From the NCBI GenBank assembly GCA_006503535.1, contig QYRS01000009.1, positions 1,860,001-1,924,000 of the forward strand: a DNA stretch of 64,000 nucleotides. Reading direction: 5' to 3'. Shown here in pieces: positions 11,115-23,597 of this stretch. The stretch is from Arthrinium phaeospermum. Its lineage: Eukaryota > Ascomycota > Sordariomycetes > Amphisphaeriales > Apiosporaceae. The notes under the pieces were generated by a model, which was not told where the DNA came from, did no database searches, and saw only the letters and a list, made by a program, of their open reading frames with translations. A program made the position numbers and the translations under genes. The first letter of the stretch is position 1. Every line of letters begins with the position of its first letter.

Positions 11115-13078
11115 ATTATGTGTGGTGTGGTGATGCTGGAACCACAGTAGTGAAGAGGGTATGTAAGTATCAGGGGGATACCTATTCGAACAGCAAATAA
11201 AGACGGCGCTGTTATGGAAGAGTCGTATAGGAAGATATTATATTCCAGACAGCCAATATAGCAACAACTAGAAATAGCTATAAGGCAAAAAGAGACAATA
11301 CATTAAACGAGGAGAAGCACCACCCATCTACCAGCCCGAGGTCGAAGGATCTACTCGCCTTAAGTAAAAAAAAGGTCCAAGGGTCCAAGGCACACTTAGA
11401 CTTGACACACCCCAAGTGATCAGCCGGGGGTTTGTGTTTGGGTGTGACAAGAGCCGCGGCGGCGCATGGCCTTGGCCACCACCCCCTGGTCTGTGTGGTG
11501 TGGTCGAATAGAGTGACAGATGGTGTGGCAACACGCAACCAAAACCTACCAACCTTCCAGTTACTAGCCATTTCTTTTTTTATTTCATACACAAGTGGCC
11601 CAGTCCAGGTGGCTAGTTAGCATGTTAACATGGTGCAAGCGAGCGAGAACAGAAAGATCGTCCTCCCATCCCGCAATTCTGTAGATAGTAGTGTAGTAGT
11701 GTAGTAGTATGATGGCAGAATCGACGGCGATCCCTGCAAAATGGCAAGGCTGGTCACCTCTGTTTTGCTGCTTAGGAGCTTAGTAGGGGAAAAACCCGTA
11801 TTCTAGACCCTGAGCTGTCGGGCTGCCAACCAGTCGTTTGAAGGGGAGCACGAGATCGTGTGAAGCAGTGACGGGGGTGGGGGCGCACCGGGTGGGGCTT
11901 TAAGGGTATCCGAAGGGCTGTGCAGGTCGCAAACGAGGTTTGAAGAGGGAAACGACAACGTCAGTGACTGGTGGTTGCTCGCCTGCTTCGCCAATGCGGG
12001 CGTCGGAGCTGGAGTGTCAAGAGCCGCCCATCCCAAATAGAGAGGCCCTGCATGGGGGACTAAAAGCTACATCATCCTGGCAAATATGCAGAACGCGCGG
12101 CGGCCCCTTGCCCCCCAGCCCAGCTTCTGTGGGACCCGCCCGGTAGTTGGCCTCCATGGGCCAAGGACCGGTCTCTAACCTCCGTCTTTTATTCCTAGAT
12201 CCTCTGATCTGCATCGAGTAAACAAGGCTTTTCCATCGCCCAAGTGGGTTTACCACCGTTTGTCGGTAACGAGATCGACGTAACCCAGCCACGAGAGTTT
12301 TGTGCACTAATAATGACGGCAGTAATCATTCTGGTCTCAAATGTTTCCTACCGAATGTCGTTGTTGACCGATGTCGTCGTCAGGCGTTGGTTGCTGGGTC
12401 AGGTCCAGGTAGGTGGTCGACCGGTGGCTGGCTGTGAGCGTTGACTTCCAATCAGGCCCAGGCTTCTTCCGCCGGCGCCGGCGCCAGGGCCGCGTCATAT
12501 TACGCCCTGTTTGAGGTGGCTTTTCCTTACTAAGTAACAGAGGCTTCAGAAAGCCAAAGGGCTAGTTAGTGTAGGTTAAGTAGTAGCTGCTGAAAAAAAT
12601 TGAGGCTGGAATATTTGGCGTTCAATGTTTGCATGAAAATCACCAGCGGTAGTGAGACGCCGTGGCTCGTATTGGGCATTGGCACCTGCGAGCTGAGCCT
12701 CCCTCCGATCAGTCAGTGTTACCATTACACGATCTGGATGGCACTTGTGGAAACACTGCCATCTATTTTAAAACCATTAGCCACTAATCCAGTGTTTCCA
12801 TACCTTAAACAGCCAAGCACTACGATTACACATCATGCTGACAAAGGGGGTTTACATTATTTTATTCTATATGGTGTATCCTTCAGTCATTCATCGTAAA
12901 GGAGACAGAAATCCCCTCATCTCTCTAATGCATTGCTATGGCAGTGACAGTTCAGTGCCCTAGAGACGCCTGCAGAATCCTCCAACGGACTGCGGTCTCA
13001 GGTCTCAGGCCTATATATAGATACGTACGGATATGCCAACATAGAAAACGAGAGCATAGAAAAAAAGGTTCATGGCCC
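11115..13078. other. Intergenic, 2 kb, no supported gene
   Basis: This holds the promoter of the PLC-like gene at the left and the 3' flank of CDC37 at the right. Open frames on both strands are short (up to about 100 codons) with no recognisable domain. A small GTGTAGTA tandem repeat lies at about 11681-11710. I see no tRNA or other RNA gene. Confidence 0.5.
11681..11710. repeat. GTGTAGTA-type microsatellite
   Basis: Short tandem run of GTAGTA/GTGTAGTA units in the intergenic region upstream of the PLC-like gene. Confidence 0.6.
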
Positions 13079-14686
13079 TTACTCCGGGTCGTCAGTGTAC
13101 GACTCCAAGGCTGCCTTTTCCTCCATATCCTTCAGATGCTTCTGTCCGTCCTCGGTTGTCGCATCGATAATCTCTTCCTCTAAACTCAAAATGTTGGCCT
13201 AAATCATGGGATTATGTGTCAGCAATTTGCCATGTCAAGAAGTCACGGACTGTCAGGGATTAGTTAGTTGGTGTTCTTACCTCGCCCAAAAGCCCGACCA
13301 GCTCCTCGGCTTCGTCCACCTTCATCCGCCCCAGGACTTCATTGACCTTGTCCAGACTGCCGGTCTCGAGCGCCTTCCGCATATCGGGGGCAAACTGCTC
13401 GAAAATGGCCCGGCCTTGCTTCTCCGACTCGTCTTCGCTGTTCGCCGGCGGGATCCGGATGTTGATGACCGTGCCGGGCTCCACAGCGTGTAGCTGGATC
13501 TGCTCGACGCCTGCATTGCCAGACGCGGCCTCCTGTGCTCTCTCGGCGTTGATCTCCTTGCAGCGGCTCTGAATGCGTGCGTAGGTTTCCGACACATCCT
13601 TGTAGAAGACTTCCTGTGCCTGGTGGCCCTTGGTAGTGATGCGCTTGAAGAACATGGGGACGCCGTCCTTGCCGAGGGAGCGGCAGTACTGAAGCAGCAA
13701 CGCCTGGTGCACGCAGTTCCTGGCGAAGTCACCCTTGCCTTCGAGTTGAGCATCAAAAGCCATGACCAAGATGCCGTCCTGCTCCTTCTCCGAGAGAATT
13801 TGCGGGTGTGCCGAGAGGTAATTGTTGCTCTCGCGATAATCGTTCGACTTGATGTTGGCAAACCTCTTGCCCTCTAGGGAGGCTTGCACCTCCGCGTCAT
13901 CGTCCGCATCCGAGGTGGTGTTAGGAGCCTTGATACCACCGGGATTGTTGATATCGAAGTTGGGGTTGAGCAGCTCGGGCTTGGATGACACGGCCTTGTC
14001 GCCGGGTTGAGACTTGGAGACGTGGGAGCTGTCGAAACCAGTGTGGTAGCTATCGCTTGTAATCTTGCCCTGGTCCATCTTCTCCAGCTCGGCCATCTTT
14101 GCGAGGAGATCCTTCTGCAAACCCTGGACCTTCTGGAGGTGTCCGCCAATCTCTTCCACCATAGCATTGTAGCGGTTTTCGGGCTTCTTCTCGTCCAGGG
14201 CCTTGTTCACCTGGTCCAACAGGGTCGCCATCATCTTGGTGTAGGTGGGCATCTCTTCATCGGATCCGTGTACGCCCTCGGGCCGCTTGGGCGGCTTGTC
14301 GTCGCCCGCACTACCAGCAGACTCCATGACTGCTTGGAAGGCAACCTCGGCCGGGTTCCGTGTCTCGGCTTCGGCGGCATGGCTCTTGAGGGCGTCGAGC
14401 AAGCCCGATATGCGCTTCATGAGACCATCATTGACAACGCGTTCGTACTTCAGCACCTCAATGTGCATCTTGCGCTCCTGGCGCTCCTGGTGGATTTGGT
14501 TTTGTTTCGCCCGAATGAAGGATTTCTTGTCAACATTGGGGTGGACCTCGACGTCGGAATCATCGCTGAGCTCCAGCGCATCCTAGAAAGCGGCAAACAA
14601 AAGCCGGGTCAGTAAACGCGCGAACGAGAAAACGAGTCGCAGTCGGAGTAGCTGTTGCTCACCCATTTGCTGTAGTCGACCGGCAT
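13079..14686 (-). CDS. CDC37: Hsp90 co-chaperone CDC37
   Basis: Kinase-targeting co-chaperone that loads client kinases onto Hsp90 in the cytosol. Three exons on the minus strand: 14663-14686 (eight codons, MPVDYSKW), 13281-14582 and 13079-13198. The introns are 14583-14662 (GTGAGC...TAG) and 13199-13280 (GTAAGA, branch CTAAC, TAG), both phase 0. The product is 481 aa. The N-terminus VDYSKW followed by LELSDDSDVEVHPNVD is the hallmark of the family. It includes the acidic CK2-type Ser site whose phosphorylation is needed for kinase clients in other species. The middle part contains the Hsp90-binding helical region (YCRSLGKDGVPMFFKRI). The last exon gives ANILSLEEEIIDATTEDG and an acidic end. 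The next gene upstream, CCDC47, runs in the same direction about 0.9 kb away. Confidence 0.96.
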
Positions 14687-15598
14687 CTTGGCGGTGTTAC
14701 CGGTTGGTGATGGTGCAAGTTTGCAGGTTCCAAATAATCGAGAATATGTCAAACTACAAATTGCTGTGTTGATCAAGGGGAGATTGTACCTGATCAAACG
14801 AGCGAGCAAGAAGCTGGAATGCGTCTGGTATCAATAGAAAGTTCTAGGGCAACAGGTTGCACCCAATCGAATGTGGGGTGTCCGTCATTGACCCCGCGAT
14901 CTGGGATTTTGGGTGCTAGAATTGAAGCTACCCTGCTACCCTTGAATACGTAAACTTGAGACATTCCGCAGACTATTTTCACGTCTGCCCAGTTTATCAA
15001 GATACATCTAGTCTGTTGCAATGAGACACTCGGTCTCACGCTCCCTCGTTCTGTATATGGAGTGGTATAGGACTGGTTGAAACTACATACAGAATGACCT
15101 GTCGCCCGCATAATTGACATCACCGACAATCTAGGCGGGTAAACACCTGGCATAACGGGTACCTACATCTTCCCTACATACAGGACTACCTACATAAATA
15201 TATTAAGGCATTCCATCCGTACTACAAATCTGGAAAGGGAAAAATGCAATGAATCGTTCAGTCAGGTCTGCCGAGATATTTTGGGCAAGTAGTACCTATT
15301 TTTCAAACACCCCAACCTGAGATTGTTTTTTCGTAATGTTCCCAAAATGTGAACATTGTTATGGGCCTCACAGGAGGGGCATGGGCCAGCTGGGTAACAA
15401 GGGGCAATATAAACTTGATATTGACTATGATACGCCTACCCAAACATGGCGACTTGTTTTACATTAATTGCTCCCGATCGAACCCTGTGTGGGGGCGCCA
15501 CACAACGGCGATCCCTTTTGATACACTTATGCCCAATATATACGTGTGCATGCAACGCTTTTATGGTTTCCCCTGAGATTGTGACCACAGGCTTTGAC
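14687..15598. other. Intergenic: CDC37 promoter and CCDC47 3' flank
   Basis: Roughly 0.9 kb between two minus-strand genes. The 5' leader of CDC37 lies at the left. The largest open frame (14794-15153, minus) resembles no known protein. No gene or RNA seen. Confidence 0.5.
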
Positions 15599-17044
15599 TT
15601 AAGCCCGCATTGTCTGTCTTTTCGACTGCTTGCGGACCTGCTTCTCGCGCTCCTTCTCGAGGAACTTCTTCTGAGTCTTGGCATCCATCGAGTTGAGCTC
15701 GGCGTCACGCTTGGCTTTGCGTTGCTTGTCGCGCTCCAGGGCGCGCTCTTCAGCCTTGTTCTCCTCGTCGTTCTTCTGGATAGTCTTGACCAGCTCGTCA
15801 CGAACAGATCTCACCTTCCGCAGAACTTCAGCTCTGAAGTGAGCCGATGCTGTCAAGTGATCAGGGAACCGGAGGAACACGTTGAACAAGGGGGTAAGTC
15901 TATCGTAGTTGTTGTCCGAAGGGAGTCTGTACTTCAGGTACATGCGCTTGCGTGGGGTAGTTTCATCGATCCTAAAGTGGTAACTGTTAGTACAACGTGA
16001 TAATATCGGGTTAAAAACCAGCGGGATATCTTGTTGCCAGGTTGGACTCGAACCGACAATGGACTTACTTCATGGGCTTGTCAATGGGCTGATCGCTTAT
16101 GATCAAATACTCGAATAGATCGCCAGCCTTCTGGACAGCAGTAATCAGGTCATTGGTGAGAAGAGTATCCGTAATCTCGGCGCTTTCGCTCATAACCGTC
16201 AGGTAGTTGGGCAGCTTGGTAGTATCCTTGGTGAAAGTGATGGAAAGGTCGTAGCGATCCTCTCGGAGCTTCTTCATGTTCTCCTTGTTGACAATGGCCC
16301 AAACGAAGCCATCATAGTTGCTCTTCGCATCCTTGGCGCGCATTTCAGCGGCACCTGGCATAGCAGGAACAATGGCTGCCTCTCTTCCGTCGAACGGGTA
16401 GGTGATGGCCTCGGCGATGTCCTGGGGAGCAGCGAAGCTCTCGAAGAAGAAGCCCGAGGCTGTCTCGACGAACGTCATGAGCGGGTTGAAGCGCTTCTTC
16501 AGGGTCAACTTGACATCGGTAAAGGCCACATTCTGACGGCCAGTAGCGTAGGTCGAGAATTCGAACAAGCTCTTCTGCTTGAAGATGTGGTCGGGCGAAA
16601 TATCGGACTTGGGAACACCACCAAAGCCAACCAGAGCAAACTCGCTGGTAAGAATCGGGGTATGCGCCTTGGCCCAGGCCTTAGCCTTGGCCTTGTTCAT
16701 GCGCGTGCCGATGAAGTGCAGGGTGAAGACGAGGGCCATGGCCAGGAGGATGGCGCCCTCGGCCTTGAACTCGGACAGGCTGTGGCGTTCGTGGACATTG
16801 TACCATTTCGTGAAGGGCGTGGCAGCCGGGCCAGGACTGCCGAGAGTAGCCCCAGCCGAGTCGAAAGAGACAGGTGTTGGCGAAGGGGCTTCAGCAAAGT
16901 CGGCAAAATCTAGAGGCGCGCAACCTGTCAGCTTTTTATGTCTCGTCAATGCCATTATATGGTGCGACTCGTACCTGAATCAGCAGTAGGCACGGCCGTC
17001 TCAGACGACTTGGTGCCAACGATGTTCTTCAGGAAGTTGGCCAT
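15599..17044 (-). CDS. CCDC47 homologue (DUF1682), ER membrane-protein chaperone subunit
   Basis: In animals CCDC47 is a subunit of the PAT/multipass translocon complex that protects transmembrane segments at the ER. The fungal role is inferred. Three exons: 16975-17044, 16069-16924 and 15599-15971. The introns are 16925-16974 (50 nt, GTACGA...CAG) and 15972-16068 (97 nt, GTAAGT, branch TACTAAC, TAG). The product is 432 aa. One transmembrane helix lies at about 79-97 (GAILLAMALVFTLHFIG), with the DUF1682 body after it (PDHIFKQKSLFEFSTYATGR, LPNYLTVMSESAEITDTLL). The C-terminus is a long basic coiled coil ending RKQSKRQTMRA, the family's characteristic ribosome-facing tail. The start in exon 1 (MANFLKNIVG) is chosen because splicing restores frame continuity. 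It diverges from the haspin gene. Confidence 0.93.
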
Positions 17045-17907
17045 GATTGCTGTCTTGCTGTCGCTCTCGTCCAGTTGCTACGAGATGCGATGCGATGCGA
17101 TCAATTGACACGAGACAACTACTTCGGAATAGGTGTCTAGTGTGGTCTGGGGAGGAGTGCACGGCTCACGAAATCGGGGAGAGCTCCTACACAGCTGTTG
17201 GTTTTCTCCACCTTCAGCTTTCTCCAAACTTCCAAAAGTACAAGCAAGTGTGGAGAAAGCACCTTCGCTTATTTCGGGTGGTACAGCGACATCAAATTGA
17301 TGGGATATTCTCTTGAGCTCAATACATGTATCTCCTTTCTCGTAAATATGTAATTGCTCCTTGTACCTATCATACAACCGTAGCGTTTCTTCAGTTTCTG
17401 CAGCTTGATTTATAGGTACACTATAGATCGTGCTATTGGTACCTCTTGCTGTAAGTCGAGTCTCAACCTCGAGGGCAAGGTACATTCATAGCTTGGGTTC
17501 CCGGGTTTGCACGGCTGTGCCTCCACTGTCACCACATCAATGATGCGATTCTCAATAGTTTGTTTTTGTATGTAGGTACTTTAGATATGCAGCATGCAAG
17601 ATCCGTACCATACAGGCAAAATAACGAGCTGCATTCAATTCGAGCAATGATCATTCAAATTAGTACAGCCGCTATGTACTAATCACGTGGATTGGTTAGC
17701 ATTGCGCCACGACGCCCAAGTGGCTGCCACTGTGGCTTGATGTTTCAATACACACAACGTCTTTTATGCTGTTGCTCCGCCAACCACGGGAGCTCAAGCC
17801 CATTATCAGATGTTTGCTCTCTAAACGACTGCAACGACGACGCCAGTCGTGTTACTCTGCTTAAGAGATTCGTGAATGACTTATGAATCATAAGTCAAAA
17901 TCACACC
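17045..17907. other. Divergent promoter between CCDC47 and haspin genes
   Basis: 863 bp shared upstream region. It includes a short GATGC tandem (GATGCGATGCGATGCGATC at about 17085-17100) close to the CCDC47 start. No gene within it is supported. Confidence 0.55.
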
Positions 17908-19757
17908 ATGTCGAAACAGCCAGCCGTCCGAAAGTACGGGAAGCGCAACGCCAGGACCAAGGCAGAGCGGCTCTTCGTCGAACTACCTCAAACGCCTGTG
18001 CGGGCTGCGTCCAAAAACATCGATGCTGTTCAGGCAAACGATGAGGAAGATATCAGGGACTTGACAAACAGAGTTGATAAGGTCAACATACAGGATGAGA
18101 ACAGTCTGTCCTCGCTGCCTACGCAGAAACCCGTCAGATCTACCAGAACCAGGCGGAAACAGGCGGAGCCAGAGCCCGCGGCGACGGTACCAAAAACGCC
18201 AGTAGCTAAGAAGGAGACGGAACCGGAGCCGGAGCCGGAGCCAGAGGATGGTGCACCAAAAACGCCAGTAGTCGACGAGGAGGGTGATGAGGAAGAGGAG
18301 GAGGAGCCGACGACGGTAGCGCCGAAAACGCCAGTAGTTGAGGAGCAGCCAGTGCAAGATCTAGCACAGGAACCCACCCCAGTGCCTGATGAGCCACAGG
18401 AAGAGACCATAGATGAGCCGGGACCTCTCGTTCCTGAAATCGACCTCAGTGTGTTGACTTGGTCAGAGGTTTGTCCGCCGGGCGATAAGATCGTCAAGAT
18501 TGCGGAAGCTTCTTACGCCGAGGTGTACCGGGTGACCAATGAAAGAGGAACCAGCATCATCAAAGTCATTCGCATGGAGTCACCCATCAAGCCACAGACT
18601 AAAGCTCAGCAAAAGTCCGGCTTGGTGGATGAAGAGCCCCATTCCGAGGCTGATCTGATGGGCGAACTGAAGATCTCCGAGTGGCTCGCCGATATCCCCG
18701 GCTTCGTTGTTTATAAAGAAAGGTACATCGTGCAAGGGAAGACTTGCAAAGAACTCCTCGAGACCCACCAGAACTTCCAGAAAAAGGCCAAGAGGCAAGA
18801 CCCAGGCCGAGCTCAGTTCTACCCATCACCAAGTCGCTACTTAGATGGCACAAGGTTCCTTGTGGTCGAGTTGGGAGACGCCGGGATTGCCCTGGAAGAT
18901 TTCAATCTCAACTCGACAGACCAGATATGGGACATATTCCTTCATGTCGCCATTGCCCTAGCTCGAGCAGAGGCTCAAGTGGAGTTTGAGGTAGGCATGC
19001 CCATTTGGACGATGAAGAATTGTGTGGCTAACGTGAGCAGCACCGAGATTTGCATGAGGGCAATCTATGTATCCGGCAGACGGGCGAGGCTATCCTTCCC
19101 GAAGACCGAGATACAGCGGCCTTCTTTGGACACTCGGGCCTTGAAATCACAATCCTAGATTATGGCCTGTCTCGCGCGAGAGGCGACTTAGACCTCGAGG
19201 AAAGTGAACCGATTGCGTATGACCTCGAAAGAGACTTGAGCATATTCACTAGCGAGCACGCCCCTCAATGCCGAGTTTACAGGCAGATGCGATCCTTCTT
19301 CCTACGCGGCGATCGTACATGCATACCTCCCAAGGGCCATCAGGTTGCCTATCAAGAGGGCATTGACGGCCCCCTCTGCTGGGCGCTGCATGAGCCCTAT
19401 ACGAACGTGCTGTGGCTGGCCTACATCTACGAGTACCTTGTCGACAATTTCCAAGGGCCGAAGAAGGAGCTAAACGCGTTCAAACGGGCGAGCAAAGATT
19501 TCTGGACTCATCTCAATCCGGAGGCCGACGACGCGATACCCGGGTTTGCCAGCGCAAGCGACATCGTCATGTTCGCCGTCGAGTCCGGTTGGATCGACAC
19601 GGAGCAGCTGACGGAAGGCCGAACCGAGATTGAGAGGTCGATCCTGTCGGTCTTGGATGACCGTAGCTGCGCAGGAGATGAGTCGTCTTTGCATGATATT
19701 AGCGAGGCATCGCTACGACGGTCTCCTCGGCGCAATAAATGGAGGCCTTCTGTTTAA
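17908..19757 (+). CDS. Haspin-type histone H3 Thr3 kinase
   Basis: Haspin phosphorylates histone H3 at Thr3 to recruit the Aurora B complex to mitotic chromatin. Two exons, 17908-18990 and 19041-19757. The intron is 50 nt (GTAGGC, branch GCTAAC, CAG), phase 0, and the product is 599 aa. The first ~175 residues are disordered, acidic and Pro-rich, with four [KQ]TPV motifs and an (EP)n run, possible CDK sites. The kinase domain starts near 180: a glycine-poor loop (IAEASYAEVYRV), candidate VAIK Lys219 (SIIKVI), an ADLMGELKIS helix, catalytic HRDLHEGN (Asp364) at the start of exon 2, and LDYGLSR (Asp401), which replaces canonical DFG. HRDLHxGN with DYx is diagnostic for haspins. Human haspin has DYT, so Gly here is nearer to ordinary kinases. 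Confidence 0.93.
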
Positions 19758-22700
19758 GACATGTTTTTACGAGCTACACAGGGATTATGATGAGAGCATT
19801 AGAGATACGGCGCTTGGGAATTGGAATTGCTACATATTGGCTGCGCTCTTGAGGCCGGACAGTTCTTGTACAGGGTAATAGCTGCATTGATATACACATC
19901 TTACGCAGTACATATATCGTTCATAGATAGATATTCTCATCGTGAACAATGGGATGATGAGACGATAGAACATTTCTGAAGCGTGGTCTACTGCTTTTGG
20001 CAGCAAATTGAAATCCCTCGACAAGACAGTGAGGTAGTCACCACTTATCTTCACATGCAACTCCTCTTGAAGTTGTAATTTACACCATGTTGCAGCTGCG
20101 AGCGTAGCTCCTTTCGAGGGTGTGGTTACAATGCAGTAACTACTATCGATCTTATGTATTCACGCAGGCACCCACACCACATCGTAGGACCCCTGAGCTT
20201 TTGTTCTCTTATATACCCTTCTTCCAAGGCCCCCATATAAGCACTTGAGCATTTTATGCGTCTCTTGTAACATCGGGCGCCTATGGATCACATCTTTCGA
20301 CCGTCGTTCGACTGATTTCTAAAAATATGCTTTGGATGGGTCTTTTATTCCATTTCATCTCGACCAAGATTCTGCATTCAGTTCATCCGAATTGTGTTAC
20401 AGTGTTCGCCAAGTTATACAGTCTGAGGTGTTTAATGAAGACAAGACGTCCGCCTGTGCCTGTCTGCGTTGGTTGTTGAATAAGGACCCCCACGCCAAGA
20501 CATCCAGCTAACGGGTCGCCCAGACCAAACTAGGCCCTGTGTTGTTGAGATGTCGTCATAGATATTTGTAGTAGAGCATTTGGCATTGCCCATTCGGTCT
20601 CCGCCGGTTGACAATCATCGTAAGATGCGAAGCAAAAGAGTTCTCTCGGATTTCCAGAATTTCTTACTGGCACTCATGTTGGTGATTCGACGTGTAATTC
20701 CGGGTATGGGGGGAAGGTTCGGAGTCTGGTCGCTCGTGGCATCAGCTCGGGGTTACTTCAAAGAAATGCCAATCCTTAGCTCCCATGACCGGCTAGCCTC
20801 TTTGCAGTAATAAGTTCGTCCCATCAGTTCCTTCTAACCACCAAGTGGGCATGGCCGTCTTCCTCTATTTCGTGGGGCAATATATCCCGACTTCCCGATC
20901 GCTTATGCCGCTGAATTAATTCTGCTTTTCTTTGCCGAAGAGCCCGACGATCTACCTTGGTATGTAGCCTTATTTGGCAGCTGCGATGGGGACAGAACCT
21001 GCCTGATGTACGCGAGACACCAGCGGAAAGTACAAGGCACAGCTCACAGCAGACAGATTACGGGATACATAAGCTCTACACGTATTTGATGAATATGGCG
21101 CATGCTCCCGTCTCGCCGTTTTTGCTACATGAAATTCGCCGAACCCGCTCAGGTACGCGATGCAGGTAGTGTACGTCACACCCTACTCTCAATGCCGGTC
21201 GAGTGCTGCCGGGTTTTCCTCTTGCCCTGGGCGCATGCTAGCTACTAGGTATGCGTGCGGGATGGGGCATGCGGGATGGGGCACATACTAAAGTAGTATA
21301 TACCACAGACAATAAGGCGATCCTCGAGATTTCCCAGGTTGGGCGTTATCCAGCTCCCCAAAAGTCATGTAACCCCATTCACGGAAAAGTCGATTCCATA
21401 CTCCCATGTCGATGTCTATCCGTCCCCAGCGCCTGCCAAGCTTGTTTGTCCCAACCTCATTTGATTGATCGCAAAGTCGAATCGGGTCAGCTCTGGATAG
21501 GCCGCACCCGCCTTCCCCGTACCGGAACTTTTCTCTCTCACACACACCCAACTTGATGACCGTTTTTTGTTTCTCCCCTGCTTGTAAGCCGTGAGCTGTC
21601 AGCTTAGTAGCGTCTCTGCCCTTGGCCTCATGCAGTCACTCAGTGGTGCCGCTGGAAGGAGCATGTCTTGAATTTGCAGAAAGCTAAAAACAACAACCTT
21701 GCCCACCTCTTAATGCCTGACATGTACGATTCGGCCCTCATCAACTTGGCGCATGAGGCTCGAATATATCGCGAGATGAAGCTCTCTTTGGACTTATTTG
21801 GGGAATGTCCTCCCGCCCCTTCTGGGCAGAGAGATCTCCTTTCACATTGCCTGATCGCGGCCGAACTCCGGCGGGTGGTGTGGGCGAGCGCCCAGCACCA
21901 ACCGAAGCCGTATATGGGAATTTTGGGCGCCCATGCCAGAACCCATGCCACCTCCCGATGCGAACAACCATGAGTTAACATACATACATATTGTCTGCCA
22001 TCTCCACTTGGAGATTGGCCTTTCGATTTCAATGATTTCATAATACCGGGGCCATTGCTCGCTACAGTACCAAGTACCTCCCAGCCAAACTACTCAGATC
22101 GCCCTGCGGTTCGCATTGTGATAGTTTCAGTGGGCAGAGAGAGGGAACTTGACCTTTCCCGGAGCCACATTTTCCGGCACATGTGGTGAGCTAGGCAATG
22201 TATGCCGAGACCTGGGAAGTGACTAATATCAGCCATACGGGTCGACTCTTTTGGTATTGTCCATCACATCTGCACACGTTTTGTCATCAGGCTTTCCTTG
22301 ACTGAAGTTGGCTTCCATGACACTGCAGGCTCGGCATGCAATCAACACACGGCCGAGCAATCTTACCATGCAGCTAGAGAAGAGAACCTGGTCGCCCACT
22401 CGCCATGTCACTTCTCTGCATATATTCCGGTACCGGCTTGGTAAGGCCTACGACACCATTCGTCAGTTCCAGGGGCCTTGCCAGAGCTCTGGCCCGTGCC
22501 GAAAGAAACGAAACTTTTTAAACTCGTGGAGCACGAGCGGCCGCGTTATGGATCATCATATATAGTCGTATTGGGACTAACCTACACCACGACCAATACT
22601 CGCACACATGAGGGGCTACCTACCCCCTGGCCAAGTATGGTGCAAGCCGCATGGGAAAGGTAATTCCAAATTTGGTAGAACAACCAGAAATGATTCACGT

Positions 22701-23597
22701 CGAGGGAGGCCTTGTCCCACAGCGGTGAAGTGCAGGCGCAAACCATGCTTGCACTAACAAGAGTCACAGTGAAAAGAAAGCAGCATGGGTCCTCACCTGT
22801 AAGTTCCATGTACTACTTGCCTGTCAGAATGCATATATATTAATATCGATCTTCCCCCTCCTGCTCTCAGTGTTTGGTAGGTTCCCTCCTCTGTGCTCGC
22901 CTAATATCGAGTTTATATTCACTCGAAGCCATTGCCGTTCTTGGGTATCAACATCTGACGGTGTTACTCTTAACTGAGCTCCCCTGGGATCCATCGTGGT
23001 CGACTATAACACGATCATTTACACTCACCTTCCACACGAATAACGTCGAGCCTCAGCAGCACCCGCCTGTTTTGACTGTATTCAAGTAGCACGTGAGTAC
23101 CCCCCTTTTGGTGTCTTGTTTGCACCCGTCCTGTTTGAAGACATATTTATACCGCGTCCCGTACGCTCCCGCCTTGTGCCAAGGACGTTCCAGTCCGTGG
23201 CACTCGCCTCTTACTACCATTATTCAAAAACTTAGAGAGCATATCCTTCTTGTTTTGTGATTTTTCTTTTACATCAGAATTGCACTCGCCCTTTTCAAAA
23301 AAGTGTATCCTTGAACCCGGGCACCTGCCTTGCCTGTACTGTTTAAAATTCGGTGGCCCCGGTCTGGTGGCATTTTCACTTCCCCGGCCCGGCCCTCAAG
23401 CTCCGCCCTTTTCTTCCAAGGAACAGCACCTCCGGAGGCCGTTCTTAGTTCCAACACTGCTCCGCGCCCCTCGCCTCAATTTTTCATCATTCCATCATAA
23501 AGATCACCCCCACCACCGCTTTTCGTTTTTCTGTTCATCATCTAACAATTTGATTCCCTTCCGGTCAGTCAACAAAAACAAATCAGCAATAGCAACC
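19758..23597. other. Intergenic, 3.8 kb, long region upstream of the catalase gene
   Basis: No supported gene. Open frames are short and unlike known proteins. The last ~400 bp before the catalase ATG are rich in C and T on the plus strand (CCCCACCACCGCTTTTCGTTTTTC), typical of a fungal transcription start region and 5' leader. A 14-bp sequence (TGCGGGATGGGGCA) is duplicated in tandem at 21256-21283. The length suggests a large regulatory region for catalase or an unannotated non-coding transcript. Confidence 0.5.
21256..21283. repeat. Tandem duplication of a 14-bp unit
   Basis: TGCGGGATGGGGCA occurs twice back to back (21256-21269 and 21270-21283). Confidence 0.75.

Noticed and set aside
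16030..16060. GGTTCGAGTCC-like word (tRNA B-box) in a CCDC47 intron, minus strand
   Set aside because: No matching T-stem, A box or acceptor stem is present. The upstream sequence is coding exon.
23250..23597. In-frame 116-codon N-terminal extension of the catalase
   Set aside because: It reads through the pyrimidine-rich leader. The ATG at 23598 has a good context and starts a signal peptide, as expected for this catalase type.
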